The notes: a model not told the origin generated them from the sequence alone. A DNA stretch of 64,000 bases from Brevibacillus reuszeri (GCF_002897295.1 NZ_BEXF01000007.1:1-64000), one strand, 5' to 3'. Positions 16,647-25,721 are shown, numbered from the stretch's first letter. A program made the numbers and translations.

Positions 16647-19600
16647 TTAAACCGTGGCTTCAACCTGCCCGTCAGCCACTTGATCGCCTCGCCCCTTCTT
16701 CTCCTTTTTTTGCTTCTGAATGGCCAGTACGGTATACAAAGCAGGAACAACAACGAGCGTGAGCATCATGGAGAACAGCAGTCCCGATATAATCGTAATC
16801 GCCAGCGGTTTAAACAAGACGCTTCCGGCGATCGCCATAGGCATGAGTCCTGCGACTGCTGCAAAGCTGGTCAGCAGGATCGGCCTCAACCGAGCTTTAC
16901 CCGCCCCAATAACGGCTTCTTTCAGCTCAGTACCAGCATGTCTTGCCTCCTCGATAAATTCGATCAGCACAATCCCGTTACGCACGACAAGACCTGCCAA
17001 GGAGATAAAGCCTGCTACGGTCATAAATCCAATCGGAATTCCTGTAAGCCACAGCCCAATCAGGCTACCAGCAATCGCCAGATAAACGGTGCTCATCACT
17101 AACACAGGAATCGATAGCGAATGAAACTGCACGAGTATAAGCAGGAAAATCAGGCATACTGCAACAACAGCCAGCATCCCCAAATCCAATAAAATATCTG
17201 TTTCCTCTTCTGATTCTCCTGTGACATTCCACGCGTAGCCTTTTGGCCAATCCAGTTTGTCCAGCTTTCCTTTCAGCTCCGTCATCACATCATCTGCGGT
17301 GCGGTCTTTCACATCACTCGTAATCGTTACACTGCGTGACATATTGTAGCGGGGAATACTCTGTATCGTTAAGGCTGGCTTTATTTCTGCCACCTGCGAG
17401 ACAGGAATGAGCTGCCCCCGGGCATTTGGAACTGTGAGCTGAGAAATGACTTGCTGTGTATCCATTCCCGACTGTTCTGCAAACAACGTGATATCTATCA
17501 AGTTTTTGCTGTTATCGAATTGGCCTACAGGAATCCCTTGGCTAACAAGACGCAAGGTTCTAGTCAAATCAGCCTCATTGATAAATGCTTGATCCATTTT
17601 TCCTTGGTTCAGATGAAATTGGAGAGCATATTGTTCATTGCCAAGAGTGTCTGCTACATTGTAAGTACCCTTGGTCTCCAAAATCAGCCGCTTCACTTGT
17701 TCGGAAAGAGAGTACAACTCGTGCAAATCCTCTCCATACACCCGTATGGCTACAGGGCTGCCCGAATACATCCCCGCCTTTACACTGTACGGAATGATAT
17801 TTCCTTCCGGGTACATTTGCTTGAACTCTTCCATCCACGGTTCTACTATTTTTCTCGCATCCATCCGTGTGTTATCGAAGGTCACGATGATTTGCGCTAC
17901 ATTTTCTCCTGATCCAACCCGCGGCGCACTTGTAAGCATTTGCGGTGCGTCCCCGCCGACAAAGGCAGAAACCTTTTCGATGTGTGGCTGCTGCTCTATC
18001 CAGTCTGAAACCCCTCTGGCGATCCGATCCGTTTCTATTAAATTACTTCCGATCGGCGTAGTAATATTGACAACCATCTGTGGCCTGTCATCATCGGGAA
18101 AAAGCTGAATCGGGATGAACGCAGCCAGTCCATAGAACGCGGTAGCAATCAATACTCCTGCCATTCCCGTTTTTAACGGGTTCTTCAGAATGATCGGCAT
18201 CATCCGATCCCCGTACCAGTTTGTCAATGAAGTAATTTGTTTCCCCAATAACCCGGCTGGCTTGCGATAGTCCTTCTGCTTTCTGTTCCGCTTCTCGTTC
18301 CATTCTCTGTAAATCGGAATAATCGTGAGCGACATGAGCATAGACGCGAGCATCGTAAACATGATGATGACCGGAACCGGGTAAATAAACTGACCTGCGT
18401 CACCAGTCAGGAACATGATTGGTCCAAATGCAGACATGGTGGCAAGCGTCGCGGTAAGAATTGATACCGAAACCTCTTTCGTCCCCAGCAAAGCCGCCTT
18501 GGACGGTTCTTCCCCCAAGACAGACAGCCTTCTTTCAATGTTGTCATTCACAACGACAGCGTCGTCCACCAGGATACCGAGTACGATGATCAGTCCAAAC
18601 ACTGTCATCTGATTCAGCGTAATCCCCAAAAAAGGCAGGACGGCCATTCCAGCAGCCAATGAAATCGGGATCGCAAGTGCTACCATCAGCGATGTCGTCA
18701 CATTCAAGCCTAATGTGCAGATGAATAATACGGCGGCAATGGCAATCACCATTTCATGCAGCAGATCGGAAAAGAGGTCATCAATGCGCTCCACCTGAGC
18801 ATAGACAGGTTCTTTCTTGGCCCAGGATGGCAGCATCTCCTGCAATGTCTCCAGCTTTTGATCAACAGCCTTCTGGACGCGGGGAACGTCGCTTCCCAAT
18901 TCGGCATTAATACTGACCGTAGCAGCAGGCTTTCCATTATAGTACGTTCGATATTCCAGTCTCTTTGTACCGTCTACGATCGTGGCAATATCCTGTAAAT
19001 AGACGGGTGCTCCCTCGCTTGTACGTGACACAACGACTTTGTTAAAGATACTTACATCGTAGTTGACTGGCAATGTAAGCTGATACTTGCGGCTATCGAT
19101 ATTGACATCCCCGAGAGGTGTCGTTTCATTTTTGGTTTGAACAGCATTCATGACCTGTCCCCACGAAATGCCGTACTGTTGCAGTTTTTGTGCATGGACG
19201 CTGATTTTGACCTCCTGCTTGGGCAAACCAAGGATAGAGACATCCGAGACACCAGGCACTGTCCGCAGCTGATCCTTCCATAGATCCAACGTATCTCTCA
19301 GCTGTAAAATTTGTTCAAACGATTGCGCCGTAATCTGGAAGGACTGAATGAACGTTCTGCTCATGTCATCATTGATCGCTGGCTGCTCTGCATCCTCTGG
19401 TAAATCAGCTTCGGCATCCTTTACTTTTTTTCGCAGCTCTTCAAATACTTTTTTCGGCACGACGTTATTTTCAGTCTTGATCTCAATAATCGAGACACCT
19501 GAACGGGATTCGGATTGAATCGACTTGATGCCCTGTACCTCATTGATCTTTTGTTCAAGCTTTTTCGTGACGGTCTGCTCTACCTTCTCCGGAGTCGCTC

Positions 19601-19751
19601 CCGGGTAGATAGTCGTGACTACTGCCGTTCCGACAATGATGTCAGGCTGTTCCTGCTTCGGCAGAGTAAAGGTGACAAAAGCCCCCATCAAAACGATCAT
19701 CGCAAAGAAGACCAAGGTTATTTTTCGCTTTTTGATGAAAAACTCAATCAT
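16647..19751 (-). CDS. RND-family efflux permease (AcrB/SwrC-like)
   Basis: A 1034-residue proton-driven efflux pump. The layout is classic: helix 1 at about 10-30, a large outside loop, helices 2-6 near 335-500 with the GxxxDD-type proton relay segment ILVDDAVVVNDNIERR, helix 7, a second large loop, and helices 8-12 at 870-1010. The length and motifs match Gram-positive SwrC/YerP, which exports surfactin, fatty acids and biocides. It overlaps the adaptor gene by 8 bp. Expression is probably controlled by the TetR regulator through the palindromes at 21033 and 21672. Confidence 0.93.
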   Translation of the reverse strand: MIEFFIKKRKITLVFFAMIVLMGAFVTFTLPKQEQPDIIVGTAVVTTIYPGATPEKVEQTVTKKLEQKINEVQGIKSIQSESRSGVSIIEIKTENNVVPKKVFEELRKKVKDAEADLPEDAEQPAINDDMSRTFIQSFQITAQSFEQILQLRDTLDLWKDQLRTVPGVSDVSILGLPKQEVKISVHAQKLQQYGISWGQVMNAVQTKNETTPLGDVNIDSRKYQLTLPVNYDVSIFNKVVVSRTSEGAPVYLQDIATIVDGTKRLEYRTYYNGKPAATVSINAELGSDVPRVQKAVDQKLETLQEMLPSWAKKEPVYAQVERIDDLFSDLLHEMVIAIAAVLFICTLGLNVTTSLMVALAIPISLAAGMAVLPFLGITLNQMTVFGLIIVLGILVDDAVVVNDNIERRLSVLGEEPSKAALLGTKEVSVSILTATLATMSAFGPIMFLTGDAGQFIYPVPVIIMFTMLASMLMSLTIIPIYREWNEKRNRKQKDYRKPAGLLGKQITSLTNWYGDRMMPIILKNPLKTGMAGVLIATAFYGLAAFIPIQLFPDDDRPQMVVNITTPIGSNLIETDRIARGVSDWIEQQPHIEKVSAFVGGDAPQMLTSAPRVGSGENVAQIIVTFDNTRMDARKIVEPWMEEFKQMYPEGNIIPYSVKAGMYSGSPVAIRVYGEDLHELYSLSEQVKRLILETKGTYNVADTLGNEQYALQFHLNQGKMDQAFINEADLTRTLRLVSQGIPVGQFDNSKNLIDITLFAEQSGMDTQQVISQLTVPNARGQLIPVSQVAEIKPALTIQSIPRYNMSRSVTITSDVKDRTADDVMTELKGKLDKLDWPKGYAWNVTGESEEETDILLDLGMLAVVAVCLIFLLILVQFHSLSIPVLVMSTVYLAIAGSLIGLWLTGIPIGFMTVAGFISLAGLVVRNGIVLIEFIEEARHAGTELKEAVIGAGKARLRPILLTSFAAVAGLMPMAIAGSVLFKPLAITIISGLLFSMMLTLVVVPALYTVLAIQKQKKEKKGRGDQVADGQVEATV

Positions 19752-20997
19752 GCTGGTTTCCTCCCTTTAAAGAAACCGCATCTCCATCGAGCAATCGATC
19801 CGCTCCTTTCAGAATCAACTGATCCCCGACGTGTAAACCAGCAGTAATTTCGAATTGATTGTCAATGAATTTCCCCAGTGAAACAGGTGTCTTTACTGCC
19901 TTGCCCTCTTTATATAGAAAGACAAATGGTTCGGAACCACGGCTAAACACGGACTCTGAGCGAACGAAGATCCCTTCTGCTTTCGCCATGCTGTGCACCG
20001 CGCTGACTACTTGCCCAGCAAACCAGTCCTGCTTAGTATTATTCAATACCACTTCTACACTGATCGTGCCCGTCTGCTCGTTTGTAGAAGGATAGATTTT
20101 GGTGACCTGCCCCGTTCGCCCACTCTCATATAATGTAAGCTCAACAGCATCACCCACCTTCCATGACCCGATTTGACTATCCAGTACAGGGAGTATCGTT
20201 TTCAGCTGCGTGATCGTACCGATGCGATAAACGGGAGTCCCAGGACTTGCTAGCTGGCCTACGTCCGTTAATTTTGACAAAATGGTACCTGCAATAGGGG
20301 CTTTTAGCTGGGCTTTTGCCAAGGTGCTTGCTGCTTGCTCCCTCGTCACAACGGCTCCCTGGTAGCTCGCTTGCGTCTGGCCGACATCCTCCGTGCGCGC
20401 CCCTGATGCTACAAGCGCGTATGCTTCCTCGGCTGCTGCTACGTCTTTTTCCGCAAGCTCGACTGCATTTTTCACATCTTCAAACTCCGTCTGGGAGATC
20501 GCGCCATTCTTATAAAGCTGCTCCATTCGCTGATAATCCTTTTGTACTTTGGCAAGTGTGATGCTCTTTGCCTCTACTACCACTTTTGCTTGCTGGATTT
20601 CTTGAAGCCTGGCACCATTTTTTACTTTCGCCAAATTAGCCCCTGCACCGTGTACATCCGCATTCGCCAAGGCTAGCTGGAGCGAGTAGTCAGTAGCATC
20701 CAGACTAGCGAGTACCTCACCCTTTTTTACAGTGTCTCCTTCTTCAAAGGGCAGTGAATTGATCTGTCCCGAAATTTCAAAAGACACAGTCGTTTCTTCG
20801 ATCGGGGCCAGCGTTCCTGACAATTCGCTTACTTGCCCCAGCCTTTGCAGCTGGATCGGTACTGCTTCCACCAGCTTGGCTTGCAATTGTACCTCTTCAG
20901 TAGCTGCTGAAGACCCCTTCGTATTGCATCCCGTCCCTAAGAGGGCAATGGAGACAATTAATACAAGCCCAGCATATTTTCTCGCAGTGAATTTCAT
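19744..20997 (-). CDS. RND efflux adaptor (membrane fusion protein), lipoprotein
   Basis: A 417-residue lipid-anchored partner of the RND permease. The signal peptide ends in LLGTGC (lipobox, Cys at about 24). Next come a barrel-sandwich (biotinyl-lipoyl-like) half (FEEGDTVKKGEVLASLDATD), a coiled-coil hairpin at about 125-195, the second lipoyl half (LKAPIAGTILSKL), and a beta-barrel. With no outer membrane, such adaptors probably extend the pump path through the wall. It is separated from tetR by an 84-bp gap that contains a tetR-type operator, so it can be repressed independently. Confidence 0.92.
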   Translation of the reverse strand: MKFTARKYAGLVLIVSIALLGTGCNTKGSSAATEEVQLQAKLVEAVPIQLQRLGQVSELSGTLAPIEETTVSFEISGQINSLPFEEGDTVKKGEVLASLDATDYSLQLALANADVHGAGANLAKVKNGARLQEIQQAKVVVEAKSITLAKVQKDYQRMEQLYKNGAISQTEFEDVKNAVELAEKDVAAAEEAYALVASGARTEDVGQTQASYQGAVVTREQAASTLAKAQLKAPIAGTILSKLTDVGQLASPGTPVYRIGTITQLKTILPVLDSQIGSWKVGDAVELTLYESGRTGQVTKIYPSTNEQTGTISVEVVLNNTKQDWFAGQVVSAVHSMAKAEGIFVRSESVFSRGSEPFVFLYKEGKAVKTPVSLGKFIDNQFEITAGLHVGDQLILKGADRLLDGDAVSLKGGNQHD

Positions 20998-21032
20998 GAT
21001 CTCCTCACTCCTGTTTTTTCTCTCTTCAAATC

Positions 21033-21058
21033 AAACGGAATGAACATTCATTCCGTTT
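21033..21058. promoter_or_regulatory. TetR-type operator before the efflux genes
   Basis: A perfect 12-bp inverted repeat, AAACGGAATGAA / TTCATTCCGTTT, with CA at its centre. Its core CGGAATGAA-NN-TTCATTCCG is shared with the site at 21672-21697. It sits 36 bp before the adaptor start codon. Confidence 0.85.
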
Positions 21059-21081
21059 TTACTTAAAAAGGAGGATCAGAA

Positions 21082-21651
21082 TTAAATAACTCTGATCGCA
21101 TCCCAGCACGCCTCTTCAATACCTGCCAGCAGTTCTGGCGACTCGTTCATTTCGCCATCCTGAAACGCTTTGCACAGTGCAATAAAGGTACCTCCAACGA
21201 TTGCAATCAGCGCCTCAGCAGGTAATGGACGAATCTTATTCTTTTGCTGGCCTTGATCAATGAATACAAAAAGAAACTCTTTAAATCTCTTGTAAGAATC
21301 ACGGCTGGCATCGTCCAAAAAATAACCGTTTGCATGTGCATCCAGAAACAGCACCGCATTCATGTTTGTTTTGGAGTAGGTAATCACGCTATTGAGAATA
21401 TGATGGAACTGCTTGCGCACGTCATCAGACGAATGCGGATAGCCATTTTTCAAAGCGTCCAGCAGATCATCCATGCATTTTTGAAACAGCGTATTGACCA
21501 GGGCTTCCTTATTTTCAAAATAGCGATAAAGGGTGCCTGCACCGACTCCCGCTTTTTCTACAATCATCGGAACGGTCGTTCCGTCAAAGCCACGTTGTTC
21601 AAAAAGGACAAGCGAAGCATCCAAGATCAAATCTCGTTTCGTTTCCGACAC
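21082..21651 (-). CDS. TetR/AcrR family repressor of the RND efflux operon
   Basis: A 189-residue DNA-binding regulator. The N-terminal HTH is typical (RDLILDASLVLFEQRGFDGT, then AGVGAGTLYRYFENKEALV). The C-terminal ligand domain is unremarkable. The frame can be extended to an ATG at 21690, but that codon lies inside the operator palindrome and downstream of a promoter whose start would fall there. GAGGGGG stands eight bases before the GTG at 21651, so this start is used. The two palindromes around the gene imply autoregulation and control of the pump. Ligands are probably the pump's substrates. Confidence 0.9.
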   Translation of the reverse strand: MSETKRDLILDASLVLFEQRGFDGTTVPMIVEKAGVGAGTLYRYFENKEALVNTLFQKCMDDLLDALKNGYPHSSDDVRKQFHHILNSVITYSKTNMNAVLFLDAHANGYFLDDASRDSYKRFKEFLFVFIDQGQQKNKIRPLPAEALIAIVGGTFIALCKAFQDGEMNESPELLAGIEEACWDAIRVI

Positions 21652-21671
21652 ACTCAATGCCCCCTCAAGTA

Positions 21672-21697
21672 AATCGGAATGAATTTTCATTCCGATT
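21672..21697. promoter_or_regulatory. TetR-type operator at the tetR promoter
   Basis: A perfect 12-bp inverted repeat, AATCGGAATGAA / TTCATTCCGATT, with TT at its centre. It starts 3 bp downstream of the -10 element, so a bound dimer would block transcription initiation. Confidence 0.88.
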
Positions 21698-21700
21698 CGA

Positions 21701-21730
21701 ATTATATAAAAGGATGCCCTCGTTTGTCAA
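21701..21730 (-). promoter_or_regulatory. Sigma-A promoter of tetR and the efflux operon
   Basis: On the minus strand TTGACA (reverse complement of 21725-21730), an 18-bp spacer, then TATAAT (21701-21706). The transcription start falls inside the operator. Confidence 0.8.
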
Positions 21731-21852
21731 ATATCGCCACGCAAAGAGGAGAACCCTTCTCGGATTCTCCTCTCTCCTGATTATTTACAAATATTACTTT
21801 CGACCTAGACGCAACATCTTGCGTTTTCAGACGTATTATTAAGTAGAGTAGA

Positions 21853-22353
21853 TTACAGGACGCGACGCGCTGAGACAAAGCGCTTCTCCCAAGACGTTCC
21901 TTTGAAAGAAGAGAAGGTAACGCCAGGTTGTCCATAGGTATGTAAGAGCTTGTTGTTACCCGCATAGATCGCCACATGTGTGATGCGCTTGGAGGTCGTA
22001 GTCTGGCTCGCCTTGAAGAAGATCAGATCGCCCTTTTTCAAATTGCTTTTGGACACGCTTATCCCCTTTTTTGATTGGGCACGTGAATCACGAGGCAATT
22101 CTTTTCCGACCGCTACACGAAATACGCGTTGTGTAAAGGATGAGCAGTCAAATACAGCCGTTGTATTTTTGCTCGCACCAAATTTATAAGGTGTACCCAA
22201 ATATCTTTTCCCAGTCGTAATGACTTTGTCAGCCTTCGCTTGTGTCCAAGCTGCATGTGCTACGTTTTGATCTCCCGGCAATGGCGCTACGATAGCGGTC
22301 ATACCTAATGTTAGGCCCATCAGGATTCCTACGAATGCTTTATGTAATTTCAT
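21853..22353 (-). CDS. Secreted NlpC/P60 (C40) peptidoglycan endopeptidase
   Basis: A 166-residue exported cell-wall hydrolase. A Sec signal peptide covers about residues 1-35 (cleavage near AHA-AW), followed directly by the NlpC/P60 domain with catalytic Cys70 (FDCSSF), His126 (THVAIYAG) and His138. Family members cut the gamma-D-Glu to diaminopimelate bond of stem peptides. No SH3 or LysM domain is present, so wall targeting must come from the catalytic domain. GGGAGG lies nine bases before the ATG at 22353, preferred over the ATG at 22362 that touches it. Confidence 0.9.
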   Translation of the reverse strand: MKLHKAFVGILMGLTLGMTAIVAPLPGDQNVAHAAWTQAKADKVITTGKRYLGTPYKFGASKNTTAVFDCSSFTQRVFRVAVGKELPRDSRAQSKKGISVSKSNLKKGDLIFFKASQTTTSKRITHVAIYAGNNKLLHTYGQPGVTFSSFKGTSWEKRFVSARRVL

Positions 22354-22387
22354 GTTGTTCATCCTCCCTTTTGTTCGTGTTGAAAAG

Positions 22388-22407
22388 GTATCGTACGTGT
22401 ATCGTAC
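22388..22407. repeat. Tandem 9-bp direct repeat upstream of the NlpC/P60 gene
   Basis: Two exact copies of GTATCGTAC separated by GT. The 11-bp period is about one helical turn, as for a protein binding the same face twice. It lies in the probable 5' untranslated region of the hydrolase. Confidence 0.6.
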
Positions 22408-22783
22408 AAAAAGCTGCTAAGCTTCCCTTTCCGAAACGCGTTGCATGGTTTTATATGCAAAGTTTGGCTGACCTCTCACTTGTTCTCTACTTTACCAAAG
22501 CTATCACGCCTTGAAATTACCAAATTATTGCCAAATTACGTAACCACTTCTGGATATTTTTTCCCCTTGACGGCCTGAAGCCTTATTTTACAGGCATTCC
22601 TCAAATTTTCAGTAAATTTTATTTCCAAGATGTTCCTCGCAATTGTGCTAAATTTATCCTGCGCTTTTCCTCAAAACCCACTCGTCATGCGACTTATGTC
22701 CTAGTGCTCTTTGTAAAAAATTCCTAACTATCGATGCGGTCGGTGGACTTTGCTGGAATCCATAAACTCTTTCTTCTCTAGGC

Positions 22784-22812
22784 TTGCAACCTAGCAAGAC
22801 TCATCGTAAAGT
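22784..22812 (+). promoter_or_regulatory. Sigma-A promoter of trmB
   Basis: TTGCAA (22784-22789), a 17-bp spacer and TAAAGT (22807-22812), 33 bp before the start codon. Confidence 0.6.
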
Positions 22813-22845
22813 AGATAGGAGTTCGTTTTCATGAAGGAGGCACAT

Positions 22846-23490
22846 ATGCGACTGCGCAACATTCCAGGTGCCGAATCGGCCCTGCGTGAATATCCGACAT
22901 TCGTTGATAACCCCGTTAGCTACAAGGGACGGTGGAAGGATCGCTTCGGAAATGACAATCCGATCCACATCGAAATCGGCTGTGGAAAAGGACGTTTCAT
23001 TAATACACTGGCCGAGCGCCACCCTGACGTAAACTTCATTGCTGTTGAGCTAAAGGCTGAGGTCGTCCTGCGCGCTGTTCAGCGTACAGAATACCGTGAG
23101 ATTCCCAATCTGGCTTTTGTTCAGTTTGATGCTTCAAAACTGACTGAACTGTTCGCTGATCATGAAGTTTCTCGTCTTTATCTCAATTTCAGCGATCCTT
23201 GGCCAAAAACACGTCATGCCAAGCGCAGACTTACCTACGCGAGCTTCCTCCAGACGTATCGCCAAGTGTTGAAAGAGGACGGCGAGATTCATCTCAAGAC
23301 AGACAATGAGCCATTGTTTGAGTTCTCCCTCAACCAATTTGCTGGCGAGCGTTTCCAGATGCGCAATATTACGTTCGATCTGCATCAGTCCAAGCTCGCA
23401 GCAGATAATGTAATGACCGAGTACGAAGAGCGCTTCTCCTCTCGCGGACAACGCATCTACCGCGTAGAAGCCAGCTGTCAGATCAAGTAA
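22846..23490 (+). CDS. trmB: tRNA (guanine-46-N7)-methyltransferase
   Basis: Methylates N7 of G46 in the variable loop of tRNAs, using SAM. The 214-residue protein has the SAM-binding motif IHIEIGCGKGRF near residue 45 and the TrmB signature LYLNFSDPWPKTRHAKRRL. The frame opens at 22831, but AAGGAGG is five bases before the ATG at 22846, and the protein then begins MRLRNIPGAE as TrmB proteins do. It is a single-gene unit between its own promoter (22784) and terminator (23506). Confidence 0.94.
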   Translation: MRLRNIPGAESALREYPTFVDNPVSYKGRWKDRFGNDNPIHIEIGCGKGRFINTLAERHPDVNFIAVELKAEVVLRAVQRTEYREIPNLAFVQFDASKLTELFADHEVSRLYLNFSDPWPKTRHAKRRLTYASFLQTYRQVLKEDGEIHLKTDNEPLFEFSLNQFAGERFQMRNITFDLHQSKLAADNVMTEYEERFSSRGQRIYRVEASCQIK

Positions 23491-23505
23491 ACGGCACCAA
23501 AAACA

Positions 23506-23566
23506 AAATCGCCTGATCATCCAGAAGAGTGAAAATCTCTTCCAGTGAGGTCAGGCGATTTTTATT
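23506..23566 (+). terminator. trmB terminator
   Basis: AAATCGCCTGA pairs with TCAGGCGATTT across a 34-nt apical region containing a second small hairpin (AAGAG/CTCTT), then a T run. Confidence 0.8.
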
Positions 23567-23639
23567 ACTTTTTTCCCCATATCAAAGAAAGAAATGATAG
23601 AATAATGGGAACCTAAATTTTCCAGTTGGAGGTTGCATT

Positions 23640-23825
23640 ATGTCATCACTCGGATTCACTCCTTTTCTCCCAGTAATCATTATGCTGGCGTTTTATGCGC
23701 TGGTTGTGTACTTGATCATCTGCGTCATCCGTTTTATGAAAAACAAGACCTTACACGACCAACAACAAAATGAGAAGCTGGACCAATTAATTCAGCTACT
23801 AAAGGAAAGAGAACGGCAGCAATAG
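23640..23825 (+). CDS. Small single-pass membrane protein
   Basis: A 61-residue protein with one strong membrane helix (about residues 8-29, LPVIIMLAFYALVVYLIIC), then a basic hinge and a soluble amphipathic helix (NEKLDQLIQLLKERERQQ) that could form a coiled coil. It is not recognised as a named family, though small proteins of this plan are common in Bacillales. TTGGAGGTT precedes the ATG at a good distance. The terminator stem overlaps the stop codon, indicating a one-gene transcript. Confidence 0.75.
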   Translation: MSSLGFTPFLPVIIMLAFYALVVYLIICVIRFMKNKTLHDQQQNEKLDQLIQLLKERERQQ

Positions 23826-23838
23826 CCGTTCTCTTTTT
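23808..23838 (+). terminator. Terminator of the 61-residue membrane protein gene
   Basis: AGAGAACGGC (23808-23817) pairs with GCCGTTCTCT (23825-23834), then TTTTAT. The stop codon lies in the loop. Confidence 0.85.
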
Positions 23839-23851
23839 ATTGATCATCCGC

Positions 23852-24712
23852 CTACACATCGCGTTTCTGAAAAACCCGAACCGCCAAGAGCAAAGCAACT
23901 ACACCATAGCAGAGTGTGTAAATAAACATCGCCGTGCTCGGAGCAGACGCTGTCCCAAAAATTCCTTGTGACGCAAACGAAATAGGGTCATCAGCCGTAT
24001 CAAACAACGCAATGGTCGATTGTCTGAACAGCGAATCGGTAGGAAATAGCAGGCTGGAGATGATACCTATATTCATCAACGAGCTATTGCCAATAATCGT
24101 GCCCAATTGCTCAATAAAGCCGCCAATAAAGCTGATGCCGTACAGGATGATCAAGATAATCCCGCCGGTCACCGTAGTTGTCATACTGCTGAGAAGCAGG
24201 GAGACGCATACAAGAATGACAGGCATCAACACAAAGTAGAAAAGGGAAGAGAAAATTTGTCCCACACTGACATCAACAGCCAGAACTCCTCCACCGACCC
24301 ATTGATTAATCCCTAGCAGACCGACAAACATCAGAGTCGAATAAATGATGAGCATACTAGCGAGTCCGCCAAACTTCCCGAGCAGATACTTGTGCCGGGG
24401 CAGAGCACGCGCGAGCCATGTATCGATCTGATGACTTTCTACCTCAGACGCGATGCTGCCAACACTGCTGAGTATCGCCAGCAACGCCGTAATAAAGGAA
24501 CCGAAATACAATCCCATCCCAAGCAGTTGGGTAGAGAAAAAGCCCTGCTGCAGCAGCATATCGCTGCCTCCGGTCATTTCGCCCATTTCCCGAGAAGCGT
24601 ACCAGGTAGCCACCCCAAACAAGATCAGAAAAGCAATTGACATCAGGATCGTAATCGCAAATATCCGCTTGGAAATCATCTCTCTATACGTGATTTTTAC
24701 GATCGGCCACAT
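23852..24712 (-). CDS. ABC-2 type transporter permease
   Basis: A 286-residue permease with six membrane helices (first at about 17-37, last near 262-280) and a large loop between helices 1 and 2, as in NatB-like or ABC-2 exporters. It works with the ATPase encoded just upstream, whose 3' end it overlaps by 29 bp. The substrate is unknown; related pairs export Na+, peptides or antibiotics. Adjacency to an ECF sigma/anti-sigma pair further upstream raises the possibility of envelope-stress control, but no shared promoter is visible. Confidence 0.85.
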   Translation of the reverse strand: MWPIVKITYREMISKRIFAITILMSIAFLILFGVATWYASREMGEMTGGSDMLLQQGFFSTQLLGMGLYFGSFITALLAILSSVGSIASEVESHQIDTWLARALPRHKYLLGKFGGLASMLIIYSTLMFVGLLGINQWVGGGVLAVDVSVGQIFSSLFYFVLMPVILVCVSLLLSSMTTTVTGGIILIILYGISFIGGFIEQLGTIIGNSSLMNIGIISSLLFPTDSLFRQSTIALFDTADDPISFASQGIFGTASAPSTAMFIYTLCYGVVALLLAVRVFQKRDV

Positions 24713-25646
24713 GCTCTTCCCCCTCCTTTTTCTGCACCCAGTACAGGAATACTTCCTCTAGCGACTGCTGCTTCTTGATCACCTCATGAACGGCGGCACC
24801 GGCTGCAATCAATTCTGCCAAAAGGGCTGGGACACGCCCCTCTTCGTCCAACGTGAACAGCCACGTCGCCTGCCCTTCGTTCTGCCTGAGCAGCCGCATA
24901 TCCGTGACATAGGATGGGACATTGGCTGGCAGCCTGTCACTCACTTGCTCCAGCGTCAGCTCAATTTGCGGCAGAACCGCACTCAGCTTACGCCATTCCC
25001 CGTGAACGACCAGCTCTCCTCGATGAATAATGCCGACATGATCACACACAGTCTCCATTTCGCTTAGCAGATGACTGTTGAGAAAAATCGTCTTCCCTTG
25101 ATCACGCAGCCTCGCTATCAATTCACGTACTTCCTTTCTCCCAATCGGGTCCAAGGCGGACGTCGGTTCATCCAAAAAAATCAGCTCCGGGTCAGACAGT
25201 AGTGCACATGCGAGACCGATACGCTGCTGCATACCTTTTGAAAAGCCACGGATTCGCTCTTTTTCCCGCCCTGCCATGCCGACCAGCTCTACGACATCGC
25301 GAATGACCGTTTTGCGCTCGCTGCGGGACAATCCACATAGCTCCGCATGATGCTCCAGCAGCTGCGTACCGGTCAACCAGTCAGGATATCGGAACAGCTC
25401 TGGCAAGTACCCGACCTTTTTGCGTGACTCTACACTCCCGATCGGGTGCCCAAGCATGACCGCTTTTCCATTCGTCGGATGCAAGAGCCCAAGCATCGTA
25501 CGGACAAACGTACTTTTTCCCGCCCCATTTTGTCCAAGAAAGCCAAAAACAGAGCCTCGTGGTACTTGAAGGGTAATGTTTTTACAGCCTGCTTTGCCGC
25601 CATACTGCTTGGACAGCTCCCAGGTTTCGATAACGAAATCAGACAT
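24684..25646 (-). CDS. ABC transporter ATP-binding protein
   Basis: A 320-residue ATPase of the CcmA/NatA type. It has Walker A GQNGAGKST (about 36-44), signature FSKGMQQRIGLA, Walker [13 protein letters not shown] and switch His in LNSHLLSE. The roughly 100-residue C-terminal extension is usual for this group. It pairs with the downstream permease. The start ATG follows GGAGGAG. It is 75 bp downstream of the anti-sigma gene's stop, with a terminator between, so it is probably a separate transcript. Confidence 0.9.
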   Translation of the reverse strand: MSDFVIETWELSKQYGGKAGCKNITLQVPRGSVFGFLGQNGAGKSTFVRTMLGLLHPTNGKAVMLGHPIGSVESRKKVGYLPELFRYPDWLTGTQLLEHHAELCGLSRSERKTVIRDVVELVGMAGREKERIRGFSKGMQQRIGLACALLSDPELIFLDEPTSALDPIGRKEVRELIARLRDQGKTIFLNSHLLSEMETVCDHVGIIHRGELVVHGEWRKLSAVLPQIELTLEQVSDRLPANVPSYVTDMRLLRQNEGQATWLFTLDEEGRVPALLAELIAAGAAVHEVIKKQQSLEEVFLYWVQKKEGEEHVADRKNHV

Positions 25647-25679
25647 CCGTCTCCTCCACTTCCGCCAAAAACAGGATAA

Positions 25680-25709
25680 AGCAGAGTCTCCCTGATGGAA
25701 AACTCTGCT
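25680..25709 (-). terminator. Terminator of the sigma/anti-sigma operon
   Basis: A perfect 8-bp stem AGCAGAGT (25680-25687) / ACTCTGCT (25702-25709), 12 bp after the anti-sigma stop on the minus strand. The U-tract is weak (TTATCCTGTTTTT). Confidence 0.6.
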
Positions 25710-25721
25710 ATCTCACTGTAT

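Larger units (their letters stand above)
22354..22845. other. Gene-free divergent region between nlpC/p60 and trmB
   Basis: About 490 bp without a supported gene. It holds a tandem direct repeat GTATCGTAC-GT-GTATCGTAC at 22388-22407 (about 40 bp before the hydrolase start), an AT-rich middle, a small CTAGG/CCTAG hairpin at 22778-22794, and the trmB promoter. A c-di-AMP (ydaO) riboswitch, common before such hydrolases, was looked for and its conserved elements were not seen. Confidence 0.6.

Noticed and set aside
22354..22845. Possible c-di-AMP (ydaO) riboswitch before the NlpC/P60 gene
   Set aside because: Such riboswitches often precede these hydrolases, but the conserved GGGGAACC-like and CCGAATCCG-like elements were not seen on the minus strand, nor a terminator near the gene.
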